64,000 nt of DNA from Dyadobacter pollutisoli (GTDB lineage: Bacteria > Bacteroidota > Bacteroidia > Cytophagales > Spirosomataceae), in the NCBI RefSeq assembly GCF_026625565.1, contig NZ_CP112998.1, forward strand, positions 3,536,501 through 3,600,500, in the 5' to 3' direction. Made by a program: the position numbers and the translations under genes. The notes beneath the pieces were generated by a model. It was not told where the DNA came from. It saw only the letters and a program-made list of their open reading frames with translations, and ran no database searches. Numbering within the stretch: position 1 is the stretch's first letter; every line of letters starts with the position of its first letter. Shown piece by piece: positions 34,864 to 43,576 of the stretch.

Positions 34864-36084
34864 CTGATCAAAAAGTCGAGCCAGATCATACATGTCATCA
34901 GTGACAATTACGGCCCCATCAGGTTTGGAGGTGATAAGATTCTTTACTCCATTACGATAAACAAGTTTGTTTTGCGGGTCTTTGTCTTCAAAATAAATAC
35001 GCGACAGGAAAGTGGCAAACCCTTCATTTAACCAGATATCGCTCCAATTCGCGCACGTAACCTTATCTCCGAACCATTGATGAGCCAGCTCATGTACAAT
35101 TAACCCTTCATCAATTCCACCCATAAAAGAAGCCGTTTGATGTTCCATGCCACCACCCCACTCGAATTGGACATGTCCATATTTTTCTTTTTTAAATGGA
35201 TAATCACCAAACAGGTTGCTAAAGAAAATCATGGCACTGATCGCCTTTTGAGCTCCGGCCTGAAAAGCTCCCGTGGATTCCGGATAGCAATATGTTTGCA
35301 TCAATACATTTGAATTCCCGATCGTAACATGATCTGTCAACTGAACATAATTAGTTACAGCGAAACATACCAGATAGCTAGCAATTGGATATCTATGCTT
35401 CCAATGAGTAGCAGTTTTTCCAGCCTGAATCAATGTTTCACTTTGCAATAAGCCATTGGATGCAGCTTTATAGATGGATGGATGAACAATGTAAACGTCG
35501 ATCGAATCTGCTTTATCTGTAAGATCGTTTTTACAAGGCCACCAATCACTGCTCCCGTAAGGCTCGCTCAGCGTCCACATGATGGGTGTGGATGATAAGT
35601 CTGTTATATGGTTTGAAATCTCAAATGCACCAAAATTGCTTAGTGGTGGCTTGCCTTCATAATAGATACTTACAGAATCCAATGTTCCTGCTTGAAGCGT
35701 CATAGGCAAACTTACTTCGAAGGAACTATTCTCTCTGGAATAGGAAAGAGGCTGATTATTATTTTTAATGGAAGAAATGATTAGGCTATCCCTTAGATTA
35801 AACGTAACCTTATTTCCAGCGGCAGTCATTTGAAAATATATCGTTACCTCTCCTTTAATATATTTAACAGTTGGGTCCACTTCCCAGCGCGTCCGGTAAT
35901 ACTTAACATCAAAATTTTCAGACGTACCTAATCGCGTTGTCTCTTTTCGTTCTCTAAATTTTTTTCTATGGACTTCACGTTCAATCGAGGATATTTTATC
36001 GACGTTATTAAAAATTTGTTTGTCGATTTGCGAATACGCAACATGCCCTAGTAGCATGCCAAAAAGAAGCAAGTAAGGTTTCAT
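33829..36084 (-). CDS. M1-family metallopeptidase with T9SS tail, copy A
   Basis: The 751-residue secreted aminopeptidase-N-like protein has a signal peptide and an N-terminal beta domain. The substrate motif is GGMEHQTASF, the zinc site HELAHQWFGDKVTC (near residues 329-342), and the third ligand lies in WLNEGFATFLS. Then follow a Ser/Gly beta region, an LTWETSEEVNAHYF module and a sorting tail with LLPNPVGQC. Zinc residues are intact. It is a tandem paralogue of the next gene upstream, with a near-identical 3' kilobase and a clearly diverged 5' half. Confidence 0.9.
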   Translation of the reverse strand: MKPYLLLFGMLLGHVAYSQIDKQIFNNVDKISSIEREVHRKKFRERKETTRLGTSENFDVKYYRTRWEVDPTVKYIKGEVTIYFQMTAAGNKVTFNLRDSLIISSIKNNNQPLSYSRENSSFEVSLPMTLQAGTLDSVSIYYEGKPPLSNFGAFEISNHITDLSSTPIMWTLSEPYGSSDWWPCKNDLTDKADSIDVYIVHPSIYKAASNGLLQSETLIQAGKTATHWKHRYPIASYLVCFAVTNYVQLTDHVTIGNSNVLMQTYCYPESTGAFQAGAQKAISAMIFFSNLFGDYPFKKEKYGHVQFEWGGGMEHQTASFMGGIDEGLIVHELAHQWFGDKVTCANWSDIWLNEGFATFLSRIYFEDKDPQNKLVYRNGVKNLITSKPDGAVIVTDDMYDLARLFDQRLSYYKGSHLLYMLRWILGDATFFTAVKNYINDPALAYGFATTNHLKGHLEAASGKDLTYFFDQWYTGQGYPSYKVEWSPSGNSVDVKLSQTTSHNSVSFFQLPVPLLFKNSVTAEQKLVVLDNTSSGQVFTENLGFTADVVEFDPEVWLITKNNVLTKISGPLPVVFVSFKAECNDGLSRLTWETSEEVNAHYFEVQKSSDAVSWKMIGAVNAVGDSKIRNVYAFVDTSVGSEKGYYRILEHDRDGKTQQTRIVVAECNVSAQSEVTLLPNPVGQCMQLNVSEQITEPISIYIYDISGVMRQEGPVSSEQKLINVSKLSPGLYLLKWTSDNQKDSGTVRFLKE

Positions 36085-36132
36085 AATAATATAATTGTAT
36101 AGTGTGTCAATAAAGCACTCAATTCTAAGTAA

Positions 36133-37167
36133 TTATTCTTTCAAAAACCGGACTGTACCTGAGTCTTTTTGATTATCACTCGTCCATTTCAAAAGGTACA
36201 GCCCGGGAGATAATTTGGAAACATTGATCAATTTTTGCTCAGAGGACACCGGCCCCTCCTGACGCATTACCCCGGAAATGTCATAAATGTAAATACTGAT
36301 TGGCTCTGTAATCTGGTCGGATACGTTGAGTTGCATACATTGACCGACAGGATTGGGTAATAATGTAACCTCAGATTGAGCGGACACATTGCATTCAGCC
36401 ACAGCGATCCGTGTCTGCTGGGTTTTACCGTCCCGGTCATGCTCCAAAATTCTGTAATAACCTTTTTCCGAGCCCACAGAGGTATCCACGAATGCATAGA
36501 CATTCCGGATTTTGCTATCTCCCGCTGCATTCACCGCGCCGATCATTTTCCACGAAACTGCATCGCTGCTCTTCTGTACTTCAAAGTAATGAGCGTTGAC
36601 TTCCTCCGATGTTTCCCAGGTCAATCGTGGCGATCCATCATTGCATTCAGCTTTGAACGACGCGAACACAACGGGCAATGGGCCTGAGATCTTTGTAAGC
36701 ACATTGTTCTTGGTAATCAGCCAGACTTCCGGGTCAAACTCGACCACATCGGCGGCAAAACCCAGATTTTCCGTGAACACCTGCCCGCTGGAAGTATTGT
36801 CGAGTACGACAAGTTTCTGCTCAGCTGTGACTGAATTTTTAAAAAGCAACGGGACTGGAAGTTGAAAGAAGCTCACCGAGTTATGTGAAGTGGTCTGACT
36901 GAGTTTCACATCCACAGAATTACCCGACGGTGACCATTCTACTTTATAGGACGGATAACCCTGTCCGGTATACCATTGATCGAAGAAATAGGTAAGGTCT
37001 TTACCGCTGGCTGCTTCCAAATGGCCCTTCAAATGATTGGTAGTAGCAAAACCATACGCCAGCGCCGGATCATTGATATAATTTTTGACCGCAGTAAAAA
37101 ACGTCGCGTCACCCAGTATCCAGCGAAGCATATACAGCAAATGCGAGCCTTTGTAGTAGCTGAGCCG
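36133..37167 (-). repeat. Direct repeat copy B (3' part of M1 peptidase gene)
   Basis: Partner of 33829-34863; same length, no gaps, and the same boundary inside the coding sequence. Confidence 0.88.
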
Positions 37168-38379
37168 GTTACTAAAGATCCGGTTGACGTTAGTTATATC
37201 ATCGACCCACACTGACCCATCGGGCTGTGAAGTAATGGTGTTGATCTCATTGGTGCGTGTGGTTTTAATGGCAACAGGATACTTATTTTCCCTGTAAATA
37301 CTGGACAAATGTGTCGCAAAGCCTTCGTTGAGCCAGATATCCTCCCAACTTCCGCATGTTACTTTATTGCCAAACCACTGGTGACCAAGTTCGTGGGCCA
37401 CGAGCACTTCGTTCAGACTCATCATAAACGAGCTGGTCTGATGCTCCATGCCGCCGTTCCAGCCAAATTGCACATGCCCGTACTTTTCATTTTTGAATGG
37501 ATAATCCCCAAATAAACTGCTGTACAGTACCATCGCATCAAGCGCGTTTTGAGTACCACTCTGAAAAGAGGCCTGGCTCTCGGGGTAACAGTAAGTTTTC
37601 ATCGGCACATTGGTACCTCCGATCATCACCGAATGATTGAGCAATGTATAATTGCTGACCGCAAAGCATACCAGATAACTCGCAATCAAATATTTGTGTT
37701 TCCAATGTGTCTTTATTTTACTACCCGCCACCGCCACCTCGCTTTGTAAAAGTCCGTTGGATGCAGCCTTGTAAGCAGCGGGATGTGTGATATGAATGTC
37801 CACAGAGTCCGCCTTATCGTACAGGCCGTTTTTGCAGGGCCACCAGTTTTTGCTGCCAAAGGGCTCGCTCAATGTCCACATCACAGCCGAAAGAGTTGGG
37901 CCTGAGCCATGTGTGGCGGACACAAACGCGTCCCCGAGCAGGGGCGGAACACCCTCATATGCAATGCTTATGGAATCCTTTACCCCTGTCGCAACAGATG
38001 CCGGAAAAGTAATCGAAATGGTATTATCAGATCTTGTGAAGGGCAATGAGCTACCACGCTGTTTGACAGACGAAACTGTCAGTACATCACTCAGGTCAAG
38101 CGAAATTACATTGCCCGGCGAACTCATCACAAAGTGGGTCGTCACCGTGCCCTTAATATATCTGACGGCAGGGTCAACCTCCCATTCACAACGATAATAT
38201 TTGACATCGAAATTAGTGGAAGCAGCGGATAATGAGGCCTTTCGGGATGAATCGAAAATCTTATAGTGACTTCTCGCTTCCATGACCGAAACATCCTGAT
38301 CCTGGAACACATGCCTGTCTTCCTGGGCGTATGCCACACAAAAAACCGCAGTAAACCAGAGCATCAGAAGTATCTTCAT
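36133..38379 (-). CDS. M1-family metallopeptidase with T9SS tail, copy B
   Basis: The 748-residue paralogue of copy A has the same domain order: signal peptide, GGMEHQTSSFMM, zinc site HELGHQWFGNKVTC near residues 326-339, WLNEGFATHLS, and the same sorting tail. The N-terminal halves differ at many residues and carry distinct loops, while the C-terminal 345 residues are almost the same. It lies 48 bp upstream of copy A on the same strand. The two probably have different peptide preferences but share a surface-delivery domain. Confidence 0.9.
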   Translation of the reverse strand: MKILLMLWFTAVFCVAYAQEDRHVFQDQDVSVMEARSHYKIFDSSRKASLSAASTNFDVKYYRCEWEVDPAVRYIKGTVTTHFVMSSPGNVISLDLSDVLTVSSVKQRGSSLPFTRSDNTISITFPASVATGVKDSISIAYEGVPPLLGDAFVSATHGSGPTLSAVMWTLSEPFGSKNWWPCKNGLYDKADSVDIHITHPAAYKAASNGLLQSEVAVAGSKIKTHWKHKYLIASYLVCFAVSNYTLLNHSVMIGGTNVPMKTYCYPESQASFQSGTQNALDAMVLYSSLFGDYPFKNEKYGHVQFGWNGGMEHQTSSFMMSLNEVLVAHELGHQWFGNKVTCGSWEDIWLNEGFATHLSSIYRENKYPVAIKTTRTNEINTITSQPDGSVWVDDITNVNRIFSNRLSYYKGSHLLYMLRWILGDATFFTAVKNYINDPALAYGFATTNHLKGHLEAASGKDLTYFFDQWYTGQGYPSYKVEWSPSGNSVDVKLSQTTSHNSVSFFQLPVPLLFKNSVTAEQKLVVLDNTSSGQVFTENLGFAADVVEFDPEVWLITKNNVLTKISGPLPVVFASFKAECNDGSPRLTWETSEEVNAHYFEVQKSSDAVSWKMIGAVNAAGDSKIRNVYAFVDTSVGSEKGYYRILEHDRDGKTQQTRIAVAECNVSAQSEVTLLPNPVGQCMQLNVSDQITEPISIYIYDISGVMRQEGPVSSEQKLINVSKLSPGLYLLKWTSDNQKDSGTVRFLKE

Positions 38380-38515
38380 ACAATCATTTTTTGGAGAAAT
38401 GACATCACTATTCCAACACTAATTTACCACATCCTCCCGATAACATCACGGCCTTTCAAACCAAATGTTCAAAAGGCCATGATGAATGAAAAACCGGTAA
38501 AGTAAATGAGAACTA

Positions 38516-40231
38516 CTAAGGCTTATCAATAACTACAAAAACGCCTCCGCGCGCCGGAACAGTCACTTTGATGCCTTTTGAAGTGGAAGCTGATCTGGAT
38601 TTGATCGTTTCATAATCCGACGGCCCGCCTGCCACTGCATTGCTCCCGCTTCCATTGATCCTGACTTTACGCGAAAACTCTCCATTATCATTCTCGCCTT
38701 CAAGGGTATACCAGTAAAATCTCTTGCCTGCATTGAAGTTTTTGAATTTAACTTCCACCACCTGCACCGCCCCGGAAGTATTGATCAGTGTAACATTCGA
38801 CTGGCCCGAAGAATACGTGGACCCGTAAGCCTTTATCGCCGAAGCCGACGTTCCTGAAACCATCGTGGGCACCAGCCTGTCGCCCAGCAGCTTTTGAAAA
38901 TAGTACATGTAATAGAAAGACGGTCGCGGCGTCCACTTGGGAATTCCGCCACCCTCATCACCGTTGCTAAAAAGGCCATGATCGTTACCGTTGTCCCAAC
39001 CATTCAATAAGTCCCATCGGGCAGCCATTCCATACTTATTTTTCAGGGCTTCCGCTTGCACAATTACAGCAAAGAGCCCGCTTACGTTCGAAACCTGCTG
39101 TTTGGAGTCTTTGGCCCACATGTTCCACTCTGTCAGCGCAATGGGCTTAGGCGCAGCGCCATATGTTTGAATTTGCTGTTTAATGAAGTTCATCATTTTT
39201 TCTCCTTGCGTCAATGCAGAATTGAAAACTACCGAAGCATCGGAGTTCTGATCATACGGTGTGAAATAATTGTGCACGACATAAAAATCTGCCTTGTTGC
39301 TGATGGCTTTAAACATCCCTGCATTCCAGGTTTTAGTGGTCTGGCTATCCCATGCCTCAGCGAGGTTCTCGTAAGCCACGGCACCCACAAAAATTGTCTT
39401 TCCAATGTCCCGCGCAGCCTTTTTCATTGAGTCGACAAAAACCTGGACATGCTTTCCATACAATTCGCCCGTAATAATTTCCGGCTGACCATCCTTGTTC
39501 GTCGACAGATCGATGCGGTAACCGCCCTGCCAGTCACCGTAGTGCTCGTTGCCTATTTCCCAATATTTTGTCCGGCCATTGTCGTAACGCACCCAGTCTG
39601 CGGCGAGATGAGCCGCATTTGCGACCGGATTTGCGGCGGTGCTATACCTGGCATATCCATAGTTAACAGATATCATCCCCAGGCTATTCGTTTGCTGCAA
39701 AAGTGCATAGTAGCTATCCAGGGTGACCTCCCAGTTATGATCCGTCCGTCCGTAAACCCATGATGCTTTTTGCTTTTTACCATCTTTATCGACGTAAAAT
39801 TCGGGTAAATCGGCAGGTGGTTCATCTTGTCCGGCGTTCCAGAAATAGTTGTTTGACAGGTTGCCTCCGGGAAAACGAAGGATGTGAGGATCAAGGTTTC
39901 TAATGTCTGTTTGCGCCCTGGTGGTAGGAACTCCCATCCAGGTATTCGCATTTTGACCAAAAATAGCACCCGGAATCCTCGTGATAACAGAAGATGCATC
40001 CAAAGTAACTGTTGCCCCGGCTGCATCCGGCACATTCTCGTCAGTATAGGCAGGAGCGGTAAAGGTTTTGGGCCGCCAGTTATCCAGAAAAAACCCTACG
40101 GTACTTTCAATGGCTGGATCATCCACGGGCACCACATTCACGATCGGATCAGGTTGTTTGGGAAGCTGATCGTCTTTGGAGCAAGAAAACATTAAAAGCG
40201 ATAAAAAAGAATTCCGTAAGCACGTCTTCAT
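38516..40231 (-). CDS. GH-A clan glycosidase lipoprotein, arabinofuranosidase-like
   Basis: I chose the ATG at 40231, giving a lipoprotein signal ending LMFSC (Cys 17); an ATG at 40255 is also open. The 571-residue product has a TIM-barrel with FPGGNLSNNYFWN, the catalytic acid E229 in YWEIGNEHYGDW and the nucleophile E368 in ALTEWNMW, followed by a C-terminal beta domain ending in GGVFVVIDKP. These resemble GH51-type alpha-L-arabinofuranosidases, with GH30/GH39 as alternatives. A surface or periplasmic role in plant polysaccharide breakdown fits the neighbouring glycosidases. Confidence 0.75.
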   Translation of the reverse strand: MKTCLRNSFLSLLMFSCSKDDQLPKQPDPIVNVVPVDDPAIESTVGFFLDNWRPKTFTAPAYTDENVPDAAGATVTLDASSVITRIPGAIFGQNANTWMGVPTTRAQTDIRNLDPHILRFPGGNLSNNYFWNAGQDEPPADLPEFYVDKDGKKQKASWVYGRTDHNWEVTLDSYYALLQQTNSLGMISVNYGYARYSTAANPVANAAHLAADWVRYDNGRTKYWEIGNEHYGDWQGGYRIDLSTNKDGQPEIITGELYGKHVQVFVDSMKKAARDIGKTIFVGAVAYENLAEAWDSQTTKTWNAGMFKAISNKADFYVVHNYFTPYDQNSDASVVFNSALTQGEKMMNFIKQQIQTYGAAPKPIALTEWNMWAKDSKQQVSNVSGLFAVIVQAEALKNKYGMAARWDLLNGWDNGNDHGLFSNGDEGGGIPKWTPRPSFYYMYYFQKLLGDRLVPTMVSGTSASAIKAYGSTYSSGQSNVTLINTSGAVQVVEVKFKNFNAGKRFYWYTLEGENDNGEFSRKVRINGSGSNAVAGGPSDYETIKSRSASTSKGIKVTVPARGGVFVVIDKP

Positions 40232-40602
40232 TTTGCCGTAGTGGTTAATATCCATAAACAGGATACCCTTTCATGCTGCTGCATACCATTCAAAATGAAC
40301 AAAACCGGGATTTTTTTTCACTCTAGCAAACATTCAAGACAAAGTAGCATATTAATATCCTGATCATCAGAGCTGTAACACTTAATTCAAAAATCTATAT
40401 CCCGCATAATTTTGAAGAATTTCTCCACAAAGTGTTCAGGCTTTGGACATTTAGTAAAAATAATTCGTAATATTAGTACTACAATTTTTACTCAAAACGT
40501 CTATATTGCTACCGAATTATCATCGAAAGTTGAATTTGGCCCGATCGTTTTCAAATGGCATGCTTTTGGTACCCTATACGTCCAATATCGACCTAAAACA
40601 TT
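40232..40602. other. Intergenic region without a recognised feature
   Basis: This 371-bp AT-rich stretch lies between the divergent glycosidase lipoprotein and the unknown gene at 40603. A short open frame at 40412-40621 is in poor context and I do not call it. Both genes presumably have promoters here, but no clear -33/-7 pair was found. Confidence 0.4.
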
Positions 40603-40986
40603 ATGGAAATCGGAACAATAAAAGCTGTTCACATATACATACATGAGCAATTATATGTCACAGCAGAACTCGAACTTAATCTGAAAGGGATCAATCACTC
40701 ATTCGGAGGCCATAAAATATTCATGTCGGGAATGAATGGAGGGGAATCCTGTGATGCACCGTACTTAGGGAGGTTTCTTTTCAGATGCATGCAAATTTGC
40801 GAAGTCGACAGTTGGGAAAAACTGAAAAGCAATAAAGTCCTGATTGAAATTTCAAATGGAAAAGTAACTGCCATTGGAAATGTTGCGGGCAGTAAGTGGT
40901 TCAATCCGCGGAAGGAATTTGAGGCAATGGAGCAGGAACGCGATAGCAGCGATGTTTTCAATTCCGGGTTTAAATCTTCACGCTAA
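40603..40986 (+). CDS. Hypothetical protein, soluble
   Basis: The 127-residue protein has no signal or membrane segment. The sequence contains several Cys (GGESCDAP, FRCMQICEVD) and a charged C-terminal tail (FEAMEQERDSSD). I do not recognise the family. It stands alone between a divergent glycosidase and a convergent Pro/Ser/Thr-rich protein gene, and ends 70 bp before a perfect 14-bp hairpin. Good open-frame length and codon use suggest it is real. Confidence 0.6.
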   Translation: MEIGTIKAVHIYIHEQLYVTAELELNLKGINHSFGGHKIFMSGMNGGESCDAPYLGRFLFRCMQICEVDSWEKLKSNKVLIEISNGKVTAIGNVAGSKWFNPRKEFEAMEQERDSSDVFNSGFKSSR

Positions 40987-41055
40987 TCTTGCATTGAGCA
41001 TTCTATAAATAAACATATCCGGAAAGTGCATTGCGCCAAACCGTCCTTTGGTTTG

Positions 41056-41090
41056 CCAGAAAGCCTGCCTTAAACCGGCAGGCTTTCTGG
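41056..41090. terminator. Perfect hairpin between convergent genes
   Basis: CCAGAAAGCCTGCC and GGCAGGCTTTCTGG form a perfect 14-bp stem with a 7-nt loop, between the stop at 40986 (+) and the stop at 41113 (-). Neither side has a T-run, so termination efficiency is uncertain, but position and stability fit a shared terminator. Confidence 0.6.
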
Positions 41091-41112
41091 ATAATTCAAT
41101 GTCCAAAAGCCT

Positions 41113-41694
41113 TTATTTCCTTGGAATCGTCGTACTGCCGGGAGTAGTGCTGCCCGGAACAGCAGATGGAGTAGTAGCGCTTCCGGGAACCGTAGACGAA
41201 GGAATGGTTGTGCTCCGCGGTACCGTTGAAGGTTGTGTTGTATTACCTGGAATCGTCGTGGCCGGAACATTATTGCTGTTCGGAAGCGTATTGGACGGCT
41301 GTGTTGTGCTGCCGGGAATAGTCGTCGACGAATTGGCACCTGGCACCGTCGTACCTGTCCGCGGTACATTGTTCGATGGCGTTACGGTACTTGCCGGATT
41401 AGTGTTAATTGGTTGTGTGGTACGATCCGGCACTGTGCCCGGCGGAATGGTAGTCGGCTGAGTAGTACTGCCCGGTATTGTTGAGGACGCCGGCTGCTGC
41501 GTAGTACTGCCAGGCTGCGCCGCGCCAGGTAAGGTCGACGGCTGCAAGGTACTGCCTGGAACCGTTTTTGGTTGGGTAGCGCTGGACGACGGTGTTGTAC
41601 TGGATGGTGTTGAGCTCGACGGGGTTGTTTGAGCAAATGCTAACGTTGAGCTAAACATTGCTAATGTGATGATATTTACTTTTAACGCTTTCAT
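41113..41694 (-). CDS. Secreted Pro/Ser/Thr-rich low-complexity protein
   Basis: The 193-residue product has a clean signal peptide ending TLAFAQ. Then the whole mature part is made of Thr, Ser, Pro, Gly, Gln and Asn, with recurring PGSTTQPS-like units (GSTTQP, PSTVPRSTTIPSSTVPGS). There is no folded domain, no lipobox and no sorting tail. It looks like a mucin-like spacer or wall-associated protein and could be a glycosylation substrate, although the Bacteroidota D-S/T-hydrophobic motif is missing. Function is unknown. Confidence 0.75.
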   Translation of the reverse strand: MKALKVNIITLAMFSSTLAFAQTTPSSSTPSSTTPSSSATQPKTVPGSTLQPSTLPGAAQPGSTTQQPASSTIPGSTTQPTTIPPGTVPDRTTQPINTNPASTVTPSNNVPRTGTTVPGANSSTTIPGSTTQPSNTLPNSNNVPATTIPGNTTQPSTVPRSTTIPSSTVPGSATTPSAVPGSTTPGSTTIPRK

Positions 41695-41915
41695 GATAAT
41701 ATATTTAGTGATTAATCTCTAACTACTATAACTTTATTAAGAAGAAGCCAAAAAGAATCGTACCAACAACGAAACTCGCGGTTATATAAGGGAAAAAGTG
41801 GCGGCGGGTATTGGGCTTGAAAAATCTGTCTCATATACCCCCTTAATAAGGCATTTTCACACCACTCATTTGCCGTAATTTTGAGCAAGATTTGTAAAAA
41901 CAAAACTTTGTGATC

Positions 41916-42692
41916 ATGGAAAAGCAGAATGACGTATTACCTGATACTGTGGATGAAAGCGTTTCAGGACATAGGATTGTGACGCAGGAGGAATGGATTA
42001 CCGCCCGTAAAGAACTGCTAAAAAAAGAGAAGGAATTAACGCGACTTAGTGACGAACTCTCCCGCCAGCGGCGTCAGCTGCCTTGGGTGAAGGTCAATAA
42101 GTCCTATATATTTGACAGCACGGAAGGAAAGATCTGGTTATCAGACCTTTTTAATGGCAAGAGCCAGCTTTTCATTTATCATTTCATGTTCGCCCCGGAA
42201 TGGGAAGAGGGCTGTCCGGGCTGTTCTTTTCTTGTCGATCACATTGACGGAGCCAATCTGCACCTTGCCCATCACGATGTTTCCGTCGTAGCGGTATCCC
42301 GCGCCCCGCTTTCCAAGTTACTGGCTTTCAAGGACCGCATGGAATGGAAGTTCAAATGGGTGTCGTCTTTCGGCAGTGATTTCAACTATGACTATCACGT
42401 GTCCTTCACCGAAAGTCAGATTGAAAACAATGAAGTTTATTACAATTACGAGTTTGCAAAACACGATTCCGGGACAGAATCGCCAGGTGCCAGCGTGTTT
42501 TATAAAGATGCGGCGGGCAACATATACCACACTTATTCCAGCTATTCACGAGGCACCGACATCCTGATCGGTGCGCATAACTTCCTGGATTTTATGCCAA
42601 AAGGCAGAAACGAAGACTCCACAATGGGCTGGATGCGCTATCACGACAAATACGAAGACTTCAAGTCAGATAGTGGCAGTTGCTGCCATTAG
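41916..42692 (+). CDS. DUF899 (thioredoxin-like) family protein
   Basis: I chose the ATG at 41916 over a GTG at 41910. The 258-residue product carries DUF899 features: TQEEWITARKELLKKEKELTR, quoted to EWITARKELL, then RQLPWVKVNKSYIF and WEEGCPGCSFLVDHIDGA, where CPGC is the thioredoxin-like site, and a Cys-rich end SGSCCH. The family function is not established. It is followed by a convergent DoxX gene 43 bp away, and lies beside an HxlR regulator; these families often occur together in redox or stress loci. Confidence 0.85.
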   Translation: MEKQNDVLPDTVDESVSGHRIVTQEEWITARKELLKKEKELTRLSDELSRQRRQLPWVKVNKSYIFDSTEGKIWLSDLFNGKSQLFIYHFMFAPEWEEGCPGCSFLVDHIDGANLHLAHHDVSVVAVSRAPLSKLLAFKDRMEWKFKWVSSFGSDFNYDYHVSFTESQIENNEVYYNYEFAKHDSGTESPGASVFYKDAAGNIYHTYSSYSRGTDILIGAHNFLDFMPKGRNEDSTMGWMRYHDKYEDFKSDSGSCCH

Positions 42693-42735
42693 GTCCAAAT
42701 TTATGTCAATGGCCATTCCAGCCAGAGAAAAAATC

Positions 42736-43104
42736 TCAGGCTGGAATTTGCTTTTCCGATGTTGGCAAAAAAATCGAGGGATCGCGGAGAAAGGCGGCGA
42801 TCCAGATTAGCGCGATCGGCAGGACAGCATTGAATGGTTTACCGTGGGAAAGCTCTGTGGCGATGGCACCGGCAAAGTAACAGGTAAGCAAAATGAAACC
42901 GATTTTCATAGTTTTGGGATAAATGAAAAGTGCTGTAAAACCGATTTCCATTACACCAAGCGCAGTAATGTAATCCCCCACGCCCACTTTCTGAAGTGTA
43001 CTGACCATTTCTTCACTGGCAGTCAGCTTCATAATACCGCTCAGCACTACCATCAACGAGGCAATGACCGTAATAGCTATCGTAATGATCTTTTTCGCTT
43101 TCAT
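42736..43104 (-). CDS. DoxX-like membrane protein
   Basis: I chose the ATG at 43104 over a TTG at 43125. The 122-residue product has four hydrophobic segments, with the first helix ending in SGIMKLTASEE. The pattern VGDYITALGVMEIGFTALF, then HGKPFNAVLPIALIWIAAF is that of DoxX-like/DoxD-related proteins. It is transcribed divergently from an HxlR regulator, a frequent arrangement in which HxlR represses the DoxX gene. The molecular role is not known. Confidence 0.82.
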   Translation of the reverse strand: MKAKKIITIAITVIASLMVVLSGIMKLTASEEMVSTLQKVGVGDYITALGVMEIGFTALFIYPKTMKIGFILLTCYFAGAIATELSHGKPFNAVLPIALIWIAAFLRDPSIFLPTSEKQIPA

Positions 43105-43141
43105 AATATTTTTTGTTTTAGACAAAACTAGCTACATTCAC

Positions 43142-43185
43142 TTACTAAATTATAGTAGTAAACAAAAGGTTAGTAATAACCTTTT
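43142..43185. promoter_or_regulatory. Two dyads between doxX and hxlR (candidate HxlR operators)
   Basis: A perfect dyad AAAAGGTTA-GTAA-TAACCTTTT (43164-43185) and a second one, TTACTA/TAGTAA (43142-43161), lie in the 93-bp divergent region. Such paired palindromes are expected for a dimeric winged-helix regulator controlling itself and its divergent neighbour. Confidence 0.55.
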
Positions 43186-43197
43186 AGTTAGTTAATC

Positions 43198-43572
43198 ATG
43201 ATGCGAAACAGAAACGATTTGTTAGACACACCCTCTCATGAGGTGTGTAACAGTAAATTAGCCGCAGTCGGGGACGCCCTCTACGTCATTGGCGGCAAAT
43301 GGAGGCTCAGGATCATTGTTGCGCTTTCGGATGGAAACAAAAGGTTCAATGAATTACAGCGTGAAATCACGGGTATCTCTGCCCGGGTGCTCTCCAATGA
43401 GCTGAAAGAACTGGAAATGAATGGGTTCGTCGAACGAAAGGTATACACCGATGTACCTGTTGTGATCGAATACGAGCTTACAGAGTATAGCCAGACCCTG
43501 GACACGGTGGTGCAGTCGCTGGTAGAATGGGGAGAAATGCATCGCGCCAAAATCCGGCAGGGAGTCATTTGA
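43198..43572 (+). CDS. HxlR-family transcriptional regulator
   Basis: The 124-residue winged-helix protein contains ALYVIGGKWRLRIIVALSDG, RFNELQREITGIS and the recognition-wing part VLSNELKELEMNGFVERK, in the usual order. A Cys lies in EVCNSKLAAVG near the N-terminus, where redox-sensing members have a reactive Cys. It should repress the divergent DoxX gene via the dyads upstream. Only 4 bp separate its stop from the next convergent gene. Confidence 0.9.
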   Translation: MMRNRNDLLDTPSHEVCNSKLAAVGDALYVIGGKWRLRIIVALSDGNKRFNELQREITGISARVLSNELKELEMNGFVERKVYTDVPVVIEYELTEYSQTLDTVVQSLVEWGEMHRAKIRQGVI

Positions 43573-43576
43573 TCAC

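Noticed and set aside
41048..41461. 137-codon open frame on the plus strand opposite the Pro/Ser/Thr-rich gene
   Set aside because: It is the antisense image of the repeat-rich coding sequence. Its Val/Leu/Gly repeats mirror the minus-strand codons, and it has no signal of its own.
41113..41694. CRISPR array or tandem DNA repeat
   Set aside because: The periodicity comes from coding for short PGSTTQPS-like units with varied codons and spacing; there are no regular identical repeats with unique spacers.
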